A stretch of DNA of 17,172 nt from DASQJJ01 sp964598355. Lineage in GTDB: Bacteria > Patescibacteriota > Microgenomatia > Levybacterales > UBA12049. Shown here piece after piece: positions 1 to 7,021 of this stretch (position 1 is its first letter; every line of letters starts with the position of its first letter). Where the stretch lies: assembly GCA_964598355.1 (NCBI GenBank), contig CAZRBN010000024.1, positions 1-17,172 of the forward strand, in the 5' to 3' direction. Made by a program: the position numbers and the translations under genes. Below the pieces are notes generated by a model. That model saw only the letters and a program-made list of their open reading frames with translations. It ran no database searches and was not told where the DNA came from.

Positions 1-847
1 GAAAATGAAATGAATCTTTCACAACCTGAATGGGGACATTTTCTTTTTCTCCTTGCTTAATTGTCCATTCTGCTTCACCTGTTGCATCTATTTCTCCAAT
101 AACCTTTGCAAGTTTGGAATCTTTTTCGAGCGCATCTGCTGCTCTATCAATAAGAAAGCTCGAAATGATTGTGCCCTTTTGCCATACTTTTGCCATCTTT
201 GGTAGGTCTACATCATATGGACCCTTCTCGACAACTCCAAAACCTTCTCCAATTGCCTGCATCATACCGTATTCTATGCCATTGTGAACCATCTTAATAA
301 AATGTCCTACTCCTCCTGTACCAAAATAGTCAAATCCTCCATTCGGTGCAGCAAACGTTCTTAGTATTGGTCGTATATGAGAATAGGCGCTTTCATCTCC
401 TCCAACCATAAGAGAAAAGCCATTTTGTGCTGCATGAATACCTCCACTTACTCCAATCCCCAAAAACCTGACATTCATTCTTTTAAATTTCTCAAACCAT
501 TTTTGGGAATCTTTGAAATAACTATTTCCTCCATCTATAACCACATCTCCTTCTTCAGCAATATCACCTATTTGCTCCAAAACACTATTGGTAGCATCTC
601 CTGCAGGGACCATAGACCAAAAGACTCGAGTTTTTCGAAGAATTGTTTTCATTTCAGAAATATCTGCAGCGACAAACAGCTGACCCATTTTTCGCTTCTT
701 ACCCGGAGGAAGACTTTCATACTCTTCAACTAATTCTTCAATAGGAGCAGTGGAACGATTCCATACAGCAACATCATGCTTGTCTTCAAGCAGTTTCCAT
801 GCCATCCGTTTCCCCATTTTCCCAAGTCCTAAAAATCCAACTCTCAT
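1..847 (-). CDS. gnd: 6-phosphogluconate dehydrogenase, decarboxylating (partial, C-terminus off the left edge)
   Basis: Oxidises 6-phosphogluconate to ribulose 5-phosphate plus CO2, the third step of the oxidative pentose phosphate pathway, in the cytoplasm. I translated the minus strand from the ATG at 847. The protein begins MRVGFLGLGKMGKRMAWKLL, an N-terminal Rossmann nucleotide-binding site (GLGKMG, residues 7-12). Further in are VIDGGNS, the substrate-binding GVSGG stretch and the catalytic-lysine segment GHFIKMVHNGIEYGMMQ, all family signatures. About 282 codons are visible and the frame stays open to base 2. The end at the edge (VPIQVVKDSFHF) matches the late part of the short (about 300 residue) GndA/YqeC-type enzymes, so perhaps 15-20 residues are missing. 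No clear Shine-Dalgarno precedes the ATG. zwf and pgl lie nearby on the same strand, which supports the assignment. The choice between NAD- and NADP-dependence is not settled here. Confidence 0.93.
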   Translation of the reverse strand, partial: MRVGFLGLGKMGKRMAWKLLEDKHDVAVWNRSTAPIEELVEEYESLPPGKKRKMGQLFVAADISEMKTILRKTRVFWSMVPAGDATNSVLEQIGDIAEEGDVVIDGGNSYFKDSQKWFEKFKRMNVRFLGIGVSGGIHAAQNGFSLMVGGDESAYSHIRPILRTFAAPNGGFDYFGTGGVGHFIKMVHNGIEYGMMQAIGEGFGVVEKGPYDVDLPKMAKVWQKGTIISSFLIDRAADALEKDSKLAKVIGEIDATGEAEWTIKQGEKENVPIQVVKDSFHF

Positions 848-858
848 ATGTTTAGTGT

Positions 859-946
859 TGTCATTTTGAAGCATTACCGAAGAATCTCTTCTCAGTATGT
901 CGTTCCCAACTAGATTCGGAATCTTTTACTACACTCAAGATGACAG
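859..946. repeat. Inverted pair of dispersed GATTC...AATGACA palindromic repeats
   Basis: Two imperfect copies of a dispersed motif face each other between the gnd start and the next gene. The left copy (859-886) reads TGTCATTTTGAAG...GAAGAATC on the plus strand. The right copy (913-946) reads GATTCGGAATC...CAAGATGACAG. Together they make an 88-base element with TGTCAT/ATGACA ends. The same kind of motif recurs at 9983-10020 and 16708-16830. It resembles the short REP-like repeats of the form GATTCTTCG...AATGACA seen scattered in many bacterial genomes. The rest of the 148-base gap shows nothing else I can support. Confidence 0.5.
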
Positions 947-995
947 TAACTATATACGTTACAGGCTTTTGAATAAGAAATCAACTAGATAACCT

Positions 996-1418
996 CTAAG
1001 AAATCTTTGATAAATCCCCACCAATGAGAGTAGGTTGCATAAGCCGTACTTCATATCCCCATGGGACTTCATCCCAATGAGGAATTTCCTGCCATAGATA
1101 TAACTTCTTTCCTAAATAGTAGGCTAACCCCATTTCCATAAGTGCAGATGGACCAACATATCCTTTTATTCCACGTTTATCAAAATTAAGTGTGAGAAGA
1201 GCATCTGCTTTTGCAACTTCTTTAAAGTTTTCTTTTAAAATCTGTGTATTTTGTCCATTTTTTAAGTCAACTTTAAAACTTTCAATAGCATGTACATTTG
1301 TAGCCAACTTTTCTGTTTCCAAAGGTATTAATACTTCAAATCCCCTCTCTTCCAAACGTTTTTTTACCTCTAAAATCTTTTCAGTAAAAGTCATACTGCT
1401 AGAAAGAAAAATTTTCAT
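996..1418 (-). CDS. Nucleoside 2-deoxyribosyltransferase-like small protein
   Basis: A 140-residue soluble protein. It starts with a beta strand and a serine-rich loop (KIFLSSSMTF, residues 2-11), has a middle ADALLTLNFD strand (71-80), and then GYVGPSALMEMGLAYYLGKKLYLW (86-109). That last segment resembles the part of nucleoside 2-deoxyribosyltransferase-like folds that carries the catalytic glutamate in an x-E-x-G helix; here it would be Glu95. Members of this fold cleave N-glycosidic bonds of nucleosides or act on related sugar-nucleotide substrates, but the substrate here cannot be read from sequence. The ATG lies 21 bases after the stop of the FAD oxidase gene, so it probably forms the tail of the serine operon transcript. 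A TACTAT box 6 bases before the ATG could also start a separate leaderless message. The family assignment rests on motif resemblance only. Confidence 0.6.
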   Translation of the reverse strand: MKIFLSSSMTFTEKILEVKKRLEERGFEVLIPLETEKLATNVHAIESFKVDLKNGQNTQILKENFKEVAKADALLTLNFDKRGIKGYVGPSALMEMGLAYYLGKKLYLWQEIPHWDEVPWGYEVRLMQPTLIGGDLSKIS

Positions 1419-1439
1419 ATCAGGATAGTAACGTATTTT

Positions 1440-2837
1440 CTATGTCTTTGCAATTGTTTCGTCGGGAAAAATTTTACCAGGATTAAGTATTCCTTTGGGG
1501 TCGAGAAGCTTTTTCATCTCCCGCATTAGACCAATAGAGGTTGCATGTTCTAGTGGTAAAAATTCTTTCTTCCCTACCCCAAGTCCATGTTCTCCAGATG
1601 CTGTTCCCCCAACACTAATTGCAAATCTCACCAACTCTTCATTAATACTATATGCTTTTTCATAAGATTGCTTATCGTCTATATCATAGGTAACCCACGT
1701 ATGAAAATTCCCATCTCCTACATGTCCATGGTTGAGCATTTCTGTATCATACTTTGCCTGCAACTCCCGAGCATTCTTAATAAAATGTGGGACATACTGT
1801 AATGGCACTCCTACTTCTGCAGACAAAATGCCTTTCTGTGGCTCGAGTTTTTGGAAAGCAATTCTCACTCCTTTCCGACATCCCCATAACGCATCAACTT
1901 CTGATGGAGTTGTAAATGTGTTGTAGGTTACGGCATGTTGCGCCCGACAAATACTTTCCAACTGCAAAAGCTGCCGTTGCAATTCCATTTTTGGCCCATG
2001 AAGCTCTATAAGCAATGTTTCCATTTCAGAAAGTTGTATTTTTGTTTGGGCAATATTCGCAAGCCGGACATAACTGACATCCATTAATTCTAATGCTGCT
2101 GGTTGAATATGAGACGCAAGGATAGCACCAATTGCACTACTTAAGTCAGATAGATTTTGAAAAGCAACAACAGCTGCCATTTCAGACTCAGGAAGTGGAC
2201 ATACTTTTAACACAGCTTTTGTCACAATACCTAATGTCCCGGATGATCCGATAAAAAGAGGGAGGATATTATATCCAGAAACAGATTTTAGTGATTTACT
2301 CCCAACGTGGATAATATCTCCATTTGCCAAAACAACCTCAAGCTGCATTACCCAATCTCCTGTTACTCCATACTTCACTGCATACATTCCCCCAGCATTT
2401 GTTGCTATCATTCCACCAATTGTTGCAATATGACTGCTTCCTGGAAAAGGAGGAAAAAATAATTTCTGTTTTGCTAACTCTGCATTTAAATCGTCACAAA
2501 TAATTCCTGGCTCAACAATTATCTGAAACCCCTCTCTACTCACATCAAGTATCTTTTTCATCCGAGTGACATTTAAGACAATGCCTTTTTTAACAGGAAT
2601 ACTATTTCCCATTAACGAAGTTCCTCCACCCCATGGAGTAACAGGAATAGTATGCTCATGAGCCAATCGCATTATTGCACTTACTTCTTTTGTATTTTTA
2701 GGCCAAACAACTATATCTGGCAAACTTGCTGGGTAATAGGATTTATCTTTGGAATGAAATATCCTGTGCTCTTCTTCCACAGACACATATTTCATCCCAA
2801 CTATTTTTTGTAATTGTACTAAGATATTTTTATTCAT
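1440..2837 (-). CDS. FAD-linked D-2-hydroxyacid oxidase/dehydrogenase (GlcD / D-lactate / D-2-hydroxyglutarate dehydrogenase family)
   Basis: A 465-residue flavoprotein of the VAO/GlcD superfamily, which oxidises D-2-hydroxyacids such as glycolate, D-lactate or D-2-hydroxyglutarate to 2-oxoacids. The FAD-binding type-4 domain shows PWGGGTSLMGNS (68-79), the GSSHIATIGGMIATNAGG segment (133-150) and GYNILPLFIGSSGTLGIVT (188-206). The C-terminal FAD-oxidase cap has HGHVGDGNFH (370-379), the active-site GEHG (415-418) and LDPKGILNPGKIF. Length is normal for a single-subunit enzyme, and no C-terminal iron-sulfur domain follows. The ATG overlaps the last four bases of the upstream aminotransferase gene, so the two are translationally coupled. 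The serB/serC setting suggests a role in serine synthesis: direct oxidation of 3-phosphoglycerate, or removal of D-2-hydroxyglutarate made by a SerA elsewhere. That role is inference; the family call is firm. Confidence 0.88.
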   Translation of the reverse strand: MNKNILVQLQKIVGMKYVSVEEEHRIFHSKDKSYYPASLPDIVVWPKNTKEVSAIMRLAHEHTIPVTPWGGGTSLMGNSIPVKKGIVLNVTRMKKILDVSREGFQIIVEPGIICDDLNAELAKQKLFFPPFPGSSHIATIGGMIATNAGGMYAVKYGVTGDWVMQLEVVLANGDIIHVGSKSLKSVSGYNILPLFIGSSGTLGIVTKAVLKVCPLPESEMAAVVAFQNLSDLSSAIGAILASHIQPAALELMDVSYVRLANIAQTKIQLSEMETLLIELHGPKMELQRQLLQLESICRAQHAVTYNTFTTPSEVDALWGCRKGVRIAFQKLEPQKGILSAEVGVPLQYVPHFIKNARELQAKYDTEMLNHGHVGDGNFHTWVTYDIDDKQSYEKAYSINEELVRFAISVGGTASGEHGLGVGKKEFLPLEHATSIGLMREMKKLLDPKGILNPGKIFPDETIAKT

Positions 2838-3892
2838 AATTCTTGTAATAAATTTTCAATATCACCCATCGTAATTGCAGGAAAATTTGCAATTCGTATT
2901 TGTCTTTCTTTAAAAGATCCATACCCTCCACCGACAATAAACCCTTTTTGTCTTAATTTGTTTTGGACAACCAAACTATCTCCTACTTCTGCAACAATGA
3001 CTGTGGACGAACGAAATAGTTTTTCAACAAAAGATGTATATGTTATATGTGTATCTAAAAAAGCATATATTGTTTCTGCTTTTTGCTCTGTTTCTTTTCG
3101 TATATTTCCAATTCCTTTTTTCAGAAAATCATTTACTACTTCATTCAGAAGATATATTCCCAATACATTCGGAGTCTCAGGTGTTTGATTTTTTTGAGCC
3201 CAAGTAATAAGTGTTGGGAAAGTATGATAACTACCAATACTGATTCTCTTTTTCTGAAGAGAGTGTGCTTTTTCAATTGCCTGAGGACTAAGAATAATCA
3301 CACCAAGACCAGCAGGTGACCCAAATAATTTCTGCACAGAAAAAAAAACACAATCCAACTTTTTGTAGTCCAGATTAACATACGGAGATGACGAAACAGT
3401 ATCAACTGCAATAAGTGCTTGAGGATATTTGTTTTTAATTTCATACATAAATTCAGGAAGTAGTGCTACTCCACTACTTGTTTCATTATGTGTGAAACAA
3501 ATAAGCTCAGTCACTTTGGAGATTTTTGGTATATCAGAGAATCCTTTCCCTAATATTGCCTCTTTTTTCTTTGCATCTTTACCTAATTCCTGTGCAATCT
3601 CAAACCATCTTCTTGAAAAAGATCCATTCACCAAATGAAATGAACTTTTCTCAACGGTATTTTCCACAATTCTTTCCATTGCCTCTGTTCCTGATCCAAC
3701 AAAAACAACAGCATACTCTTCAGGGATAGTTAGTAGTTTTCTCAAACCTTTGGTTGTTGAAGAAAATAGTTCCTCAAATTGCTGACTTCTGTGAGAAATC
3801 GAACATATTTTTTGTTCTAGTGCGTTTTGTATATGCATAGGAACTGTTGGATACAATTGTGACGGCCCTGGTGTAAAAAATAATTGTTTCAT
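2834..3892 (-). CDS. serC: Class V aminotransferase, phosphoserine transaminase-like
   Basis: A 352-residue PLP enzyme of fold type I, class V, the group that holds phosphoserine aminotransferase and alanine/serine-glyoxylate aminotransferases. The opening FFTPGPSQL, the SHRSQQFEELF segment (33-43; SerC proteins have a similar SHRSKEF), the cofactor phosphate loop GSGTEA (66-71), Asp164 in IAVDTVSS (pyridine nitrogen contact) and Lys188 in SVQKLFGSPAGLG (Schiff base) are all visible. In the serine pathway it would convert 3-phosphohydroxypyruvate and glutamate to phosphoserine. Its ATG overlaps the end of serB by four bases and its end overlaps the FAD oxidase gene by four, so the three are one operon. 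Parts of the sequence (GSGTEAME, the C-terminal GGYGSFKERQIRIANF) look as much like glyoxylate aminotransferases. The SerC role therefore leans on the SerB neighbour. Confidence 0.8.
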   Translation of the reverse strand: MKQLFFTPGPSQLYPTVPMHIQNALEQKICSISHRSQQFEELFSSTTKGLRKLLTIPEEYAVVFVGSGTEAMERIVENTVEKSSFHLVNGSFSRRWFEIAQELGKDAKKKEAILGKGFSDIPKISKVTELICFTHNETSSGVALLPEFMYEIKNKYPQALIAVDTVSSSPYVNLDYKKLDCVFFSVQKLFGSPAGLGVIILSPQAIEKAHSLQKKRISIGSYHTFPTLITWAQKNQTPETPNVLGIYLLNEVVNDFLKKGIGNIRKETEQKAETIYAFLDTHITYTSFVEKLFRSSTVIVAEVGDSLVVQNKLRQKGFIVGGGYGSFKERQIRIANFPAITMGDIENLLQEL

Positions 3893-4548
3893 AAATACTT
3901 CAATACATCCTCAAATGAGGTTGCAATAACATCAGCTTTTTTCATAACAGATTCCCGCTCAACATTTTCAGTAAATGCAAAAAACTTTTCTGCAAGTCCT
4001 GCTTCTTTTACCTCCCAATCAGTATGTCCATCCCCTATCATGTATAAAAGTCCTGGTAAATTACTTTGCTCCAGTCTTTTTACTTTTCCTTTTTCTTGCG
4101 CTAACACATTGTCTGTATCATATCCAAGAAATTTTCCATTTGTATCAAAGAGAAATTCATTTCCCAAAACGTGATCTTCAGGAATTCCGAATTTGCTCAC
4201 TACCGGAACCATATAATCCCGAAATCCACTTGAAAGAATATACATACTTGTAGTATGCCTCCTAAAAAATGACTGATACTTTTTAATTGAAGGAGTAATC
4301 AGCAGATGTAATTTTTCAACAAGTACAGCAATATCTTTTTTTGTAGGACTGAATAACTTTATTCGTCGGGCAAGAGATTCTGGAAACGTTATTTTCCCCT
4401 CCATACCCAATGTTGTTATCTCTTTAATGTCTTTGACAATACTCTCTTTGTCTTTTCTGTTTTCCAAGACTATTTCCGCTAACATATCCAGAGACTCAAC
4501 ACTGACAAAGGTACTATCAAAATCGATAAGTAACGTTATATTATTCAT
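3889..4548 (-). CDS. serB: Phosphoserine phosphatase-like HAD hydrolase
   Basis: Removes phosphate from phosphoserine, the last step of serine synthesis. The 219-residue HAD protein has motif I DFDST (Asp9 nucleophile, Asp11 acid/base; S replaces the usual G), the SerB-typical TTLGMEGKITFPESLARRI stretch (45-63), motif II in LSSGF (105-109), a lysine near 154-156 and motif IV GDGHTD (172-177). I chose the ATG at 4548. The frame can be extended to a TTG at 4575, but that lies in the loop and stem of a terminator hairpin and would add a non-conserved HRGFFVQT segment, while the core motif starts correctly from 4548. The start sits only 9 bases after the terminator T-run, with no good Shine-Dalgarno. 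The gene is thus directly under control of the upstream leader. It is first in the serB-serC-oxidase operon. Confidence 0.87.
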   Translation of the reverse strand: MNNITLLIDFDSTFVSVESLDMLAEIVLENRKDKESIVKDIKEITTLGMEGKITFPESLARRIKLFSPTKKDIAVLVEKLHLLITPSIKKYQSFFRRHTTSMYILSSGFRDYMVPVVSKFGIPEDHVLGNEFLFDTNGKFLGYDTDNVLAQEKGKVKRLEQSNLPGLLYMIGDGHTDWEVKEAGLAEKFFAFTENVERESVMKKADVIATSFEDVLKYL

Positions 4549-4557
4549 AGTTTGCAC

Positions 4558-4583
4558 AAAAAAACCCCGATGCAATCGGGGTT
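4558..4583 (-). terminator. Intrinsic terminator (region 3:4) immediately before serB
   Basis: On the minus strand AACCCCGAT (4583-4575), a TGC loop and ATCGGGGTT (4571-4563) form a perfect 9-bp hairpin whose 3' side runs into seven consecutive T bases (4564-4558). The T-run ends 9 bases before the serB ATG. It is too close to serB to be only the zwf terminator, because no promoter fits between it and serB. This makes it the terminator arm of an attenuator. Confidence 0.85.
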
Positions 4584-4625
4584 ACTATTTCACACAAAAA
4601 CAACCCCGACGATCAGGAGGTTGTT
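4576..4625 (-). promoter_or_regulatory. Competing hairpins of the serine leader (region 1:2 pause/anti-antiterminator and region 2:3 antiterminator)
   Basis: Minus strand. Region 1 AACAACCTC (4625-4617) pairs with region 2 GGGGTTGTT (4607-4599): 9 pairs, one of them G-U. Region 2 also pairs, as TCGGGGTT (4609-4602), with region 3 AACCCCGA (4583-4576): 8 perfect pairs, extendable through weaker pairs to 4599/4586. Region 3 in turn is the 5' arm of the terminator. The 1:2, 2:3 and 3:4 pairings are therefore mutually exclusive in the trp-leader sense. Region 1 overlaps the last serine, threonine, threonine and serine codons of the leader ORF. Confidence 0.7.
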
Positions 4626-4666
4626 GATGGTGAAAAATTATTGTAAATATCAACTCTGCTATTCAT
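4613..4666 (-). CDS. Candidate 17-residue serine-rich leader peptide
   Basis: Translates as MNSRVDIYNNFSPSTTS then TGA. Serine occupies positions 3, 12, 14 and 17 (codons AGC, TCA, TCA, TCC), three of the four in the last six codons. GGAG (4680-4677) lies 10 bases before the ATG and is a usable, slightly distant ribosome-binding site. The ORF begins about 20 bases after the predicted transcription start. Its last codons overlap the first arm of the leader hairpins, and its stop (4615-4613) lies in the loop between regions 1 and 2. This is the arrangement needed for a ribosome stalled on serine codons to free region 2. An alternative short ORF from ATG 4682 (MEIQTHE) has no such relation. Translation has not been shown. 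Confidence 0.6.
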   Translation of the reverse strand: MNSRVDIYNNFSPSTTS

Positions 4667-4691
4667 GGGTTTGTATCTCCATTTCTCTTTC

Positions 4692-4721
4692 ACTATACTG
4701 CGCTTGTGTGAATGCTGTCAA
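4692..4721 (-). promoter_or_regulatory. Sigma-70-type promoter of the serine leader/operon
   Basis: Minus strand TTGACA (4721-4716), an 18-base spacer, then TATAGT (4697-4692): a perfect -35 and a -10 with one mismatch, the best promoter in the window. It lies entirely in the gap after the zwf stop codon. It would start transcription near 4685, giving about 135 bases of leader before serB. Confidence 0.75.
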
Positions 4722-4730
4722 TAGAACAAA

Positions 4731-6176
4731 TTATTCTATCCACTTTTTCCCATCTTTTTCAAGAAGCTCATCTGCTGCTTTTGGTCCCCAACTGCCCTTT
4801 TTATAATCAAATACTGGAGTATATTCCTTCTCCCACCCTTTAAGGATTTTTTCAATAAATGTCCAAGAAGATTCGAGTTCATCTGATCGATTAAAGAGCA
4901 TTTGGTCACCTTTTATAATATCACCCAATACTTTCTCATATGCATCAGGGCCTCTCTTACCAAACTGTTCAGAATATTTAAAATGCATATCAACAGGCTC
5001 CAATGCTAATGTAGATCCTGGTGTTTTTGCAATCATCTTCAAAGAAATTTCCTCATCTGGTTGAATGCGAATTGTCAGAATATTTCCCTCTTCCGGACAC
5101 CCCACCTCTTTAAAAAGAATGTGGCATGTCTGCTTAAAAACAATTGAAATTTGTACAAGATCTTCAGCCATTTCTTTTCCAGCTCTTACATAAAAAGGCA
5201 CGTAAGCAAATCGAGGTGTGTTAACGAAGAATTTCATTGCAACATATGTTTCTGTTTGAGAATTTTCTGCAACATCTTTTTCATCTGTATATCCCTCGTA
5301 TTGTCCCCGTACAACTCGCTCCTCAACCTGTTCTGGTTCTATACAAGTAATAGACTCTATTGCTTTCGCCCTTGTATCCCGTACTCCTTCTTGAGAAAAA
5401 CTGTGAGGCATTTCCATTGCAACGGCTGCAATAAGCTGCATAAGATGATTTTGTCCCACATCTCGCAATGTCCCTACGCCATCAAAGAATTTTCCACGAA
5501 ATCCAATTCCTTTCTTCTCAGCGAGCGTTATTTGGACATGATCAATATACTCATTATTCCAGATAGGGTCAAAGATACCATTTGCAAATCTGAAAACCAA
5601 TAGATTCTGCACTGCTTCTTTTCCTAAATAATGATCGACTCGAAAAATTTGCCTTTCTTCAAATGTATCTGCAAGCTTTTTATCCAGCGCTCTAGCAGTA
5701 TCCAGGTCTTTTCCAAATGGCTTTTCAATCGCAATACGCGTCCATTTTGTACTTCCTTGTCCACACCCTTCTGACAATTTTGAAGAGACTAAATTATCTA
5801 AAATAGCGTCATAATTTTGTGGAGGAGTTGCTAAGTAAAAAATTCTGGTAATGCATGCTCCCATCTGTTCATCTAACTTCTTAAGTTTCTCAACCAATGT
5901 TGCGTATCCCCACTCTTCATCAAAATTTCCTTGTTGATAGGACAAATGCTTAACAAAATTTCCCCAAGATTCTTTATCATCATGGCGAGCAAGAATATCT
6001 CCTTTAAACAATTCTGCAAACTCTTCATTACTAAATGGACGCCGTGCAAATCCCACAATCCAGAAATCCTCTGGTAATTCATGACTTTGGAAAAGCGCAA
6101 AGAGTGCTTGAATGAGCTTATTTTTTACTAAGTCTCCTGTTGCACCAAATAAGACAATGACAAAGGGCGAAGACAT
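4731..6176 (-). CDS. zwf: Glucose-6-phosphate 1-dehydrogenase
   Basis: Oxidises glucose 6-phosphate to 6-phosphogluconolactone with reduction of NAD(P), the entry step of the oxidative pentose phosphate pathway. The 481-residue protein has the normal length for the family. It has the N-terminal dinucleotide fingerprint GATGDL (11-16), EKPFG (151-155) and the active-site signature RVDHYLGKEAVQNLL (179-193) with His182 and Lys186. The C-terminal substrate domain contains YVPFYVRAGKEM. I start it at ATG 6176 and not at an in-frame TTG at 6257. The upstream 27 residues are serine-rich and not family-like, and a TATAAT box ends 6 bases before ATG 6176, so an mRNA starting there would be leaderless. 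pgl lies just upstream on the same strand, and gnd is 4 kb downstream. Confidence 0.95.
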   Translation of the reverse strand: MSSPFVIVLFGATGDLVKNKLIQALFALFQSHELPEDFWIVGFARRPFSNEEFAELFKGDILARHDDKESWGNFVKHLSYQQGNFDEEWGYATLVEKLKKLDEQMGACITRIFYLATPPQNYDAILDNLVSSKLSEGCGQGSTKWTRIAIEKPFGKDLDTARALDKKLADTFEERQIFRVDHYLGKEAVQNLLVFRFANGIFDPIWNNEYIDHVQITLAEKKGIGFRGKFFDGVGTLRDVGQNHLMQLIAAVAMEMPHSFSQEGVRDTRAKAIESITCIEPEQVEERVVRGQYEGYTDEKDVAENSQTETYVAMKFFVNTPRFAYVPFYVRAGKEMAEDLVQISIVFKQTCHILFKEVGCPEEGNILTIRIQPDEEISLKMIAKTPGSTLALEPVDMHFKYSEQFGKRGPDAYEKVLGDIIKGDQMLFNRSDELESSWTFIEKILKGWEKEYTPVFDYKKGSWGPKAADELLEKDGKKWIE

Positions 6177-6182
6177 GACTGT

Positions 6183-6188
6183 ATTATA
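6183..6188 (-). promoter_or_regulatory. -10 box placed for a leaderless zwf mRNA
   Basis: Minus strand TATAAT (6188-6183), then six bases, then the zwf ATG. With the usual 6-8 bases from the -10 box to +1, transcription would start at or next to the A of the ATG. No convincing -35 is seen (best is TTTCAT at 17 bases). Confidence 0.5.
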
Positions 6189-6295
6189 TGTGTTATGTGA
6201 AGATAATGAAATACTTTCTTGAGGTATCAAAGGGAATAAAAAGGATAAAAGAGACAACCGTTTTCTTTGACTTCTTTGGAACCTTTGTCTTTTTT

Positions 6296-6994
6296 TTAGA
6301 TCTTCTGATCTGTGATGATCACTGTTTTTTCTGAAACTTCTTGAGGGAAAAATCGTGCGGGAACATCTTCCAAATATCCTCCTGACAACATTGCTTTTAG
6401 AGCTTTCTTCTTGTCTTTTCCAAAAACCAAGACAACAAAATAATCAATGAGAGCAAGCCCGGCAAATGTCATTCCTACCCGTTCTTTGTACTCACTTTTT
6501 GGATCGCTAAACTCTCCTACAAATTGATGTTGACGAGCTTCCTCAAACATAGGATTAATAAAGCCTTTTCTATTGGGAATAATACTTGCGGTATGGCCAT
6601 CTGCTCCAATACCCATAACGGCAATACTTCGAGGAAATTTGAAAAATAGATCACGTGATGTTTGGTCGTACTCTCTTGCAGTTTCTTCAAGTCCAACATT
6701 CTTATGAAGTATTGGATAAAAAGGAATTGCGTACCTTTTGAGATAATCTAAAAAACCTGTTTCCTGCATCATCAGCTCATTACTTGTTTCATGGAAGGGC
6801 TTTCCATATCTTTCATCAATCATCCCGACTGCAACTGGCTTGATAACTTTTTCTTTTGCTAAGAGTTCATACAACGATTCAGGAGTACTACCTCCTGAAA
6901 GGAAAAGAACAGTCCTTTTATCTACTTTTTCATAAAGAATTTCTTTTGCACGCTGTATTCCTTTTTCTCGATTTTCTACCACCACAATTTGCAT
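6296..6994 (-). CDS. pgl: 6-phosphogluconolactonase
   Basis: Hydrolyses 6-phosphogluconolactone to 6-phosphogluconate, linking the Zwf and Gnd reactions. The 232-residue protein belongs to the DevB/NagB-like glucosamine-6-phosphate isomerase/lactonase fold. It has LFLSGGSTPESLYELLA (30-46), the DERYG motif (60-64) and GIGADGHTASIIP (128-140), which carries the lactonase's catalytic histidine region. The normal family length is about 225-260. The start at ATG 6994 is within a short divergent promoter region shared with the peptidase gene on the other strand. The stop is 119 bases from the zwf ATG. zwf has its own -10 box, so the two can be expressed separately or together. Confidence 0.92.
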   Translation of the reverse strand: MQIVVVENREKGIQRAKEILYEKVDKRTVLFLSGGSTPESLYELLAKEKVIKPVAVGMIDERYGKPFHETSNELMMQETGFLDYLKRYAIPFYPILHKNVGLEETAREYDQTSRDLFFKFPRSIAVMGIGADGHTASIIPNRKGFINPMFEEARQHQFVGEFSDPKSEYKERVGMTFAGLALIDYFVVLVFGKDKKKALKAMLSGGYLEDVPARFFPQEVSEKTVIITDQKI

Positions 6995-7003
6995 ATCTTA
7001 GGG

Positions 7004-7013
7004 TATAATGATA
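7004..7013. promoter_or_regulatory. Overlapping divergent -10 boxes between pgl and the peptidase gene
   Basis: Plus-strand TATAAT (7004-7009) lies 12 bases before the peptidase ATG (7022). On the minus strand TATCAT (7013-7008) lies 13 bases before the pgl ATG (6994). The two boxes overlap by two bases, so one short AT-rich site could open in either direction. No clear -35 is seen for either. Confidence 0.5.
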
Positions 7014-7021
7014 GCACAAAT

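Noticed and set aside
4549..4575. Longer serB starting at TTG 4575
   Set aside because: It would place the start codon inside the terminator hairpin and add residues not seen in HAD proteins; ATG 4548 gives the normal N-terminus.
4556..4625. T-box riboswitch for serine
   Set aside because: No specifier loop, no T-box sequence and the leader is too short; the short-ORF attenuator explains the structures better.
5151..5603. 150-codon plus-strand frame opposite zwf
   Set aside because: It lies wholly antisense to conserved zwf sequence and gives a cysteine/serine/phenylalanine-rich product typical of antisense reading.
6177..6257. Longer zwf starting at TTG 6257
   Set aside because: The extra 27 residues are not family-like and the -10 box lies inside them.
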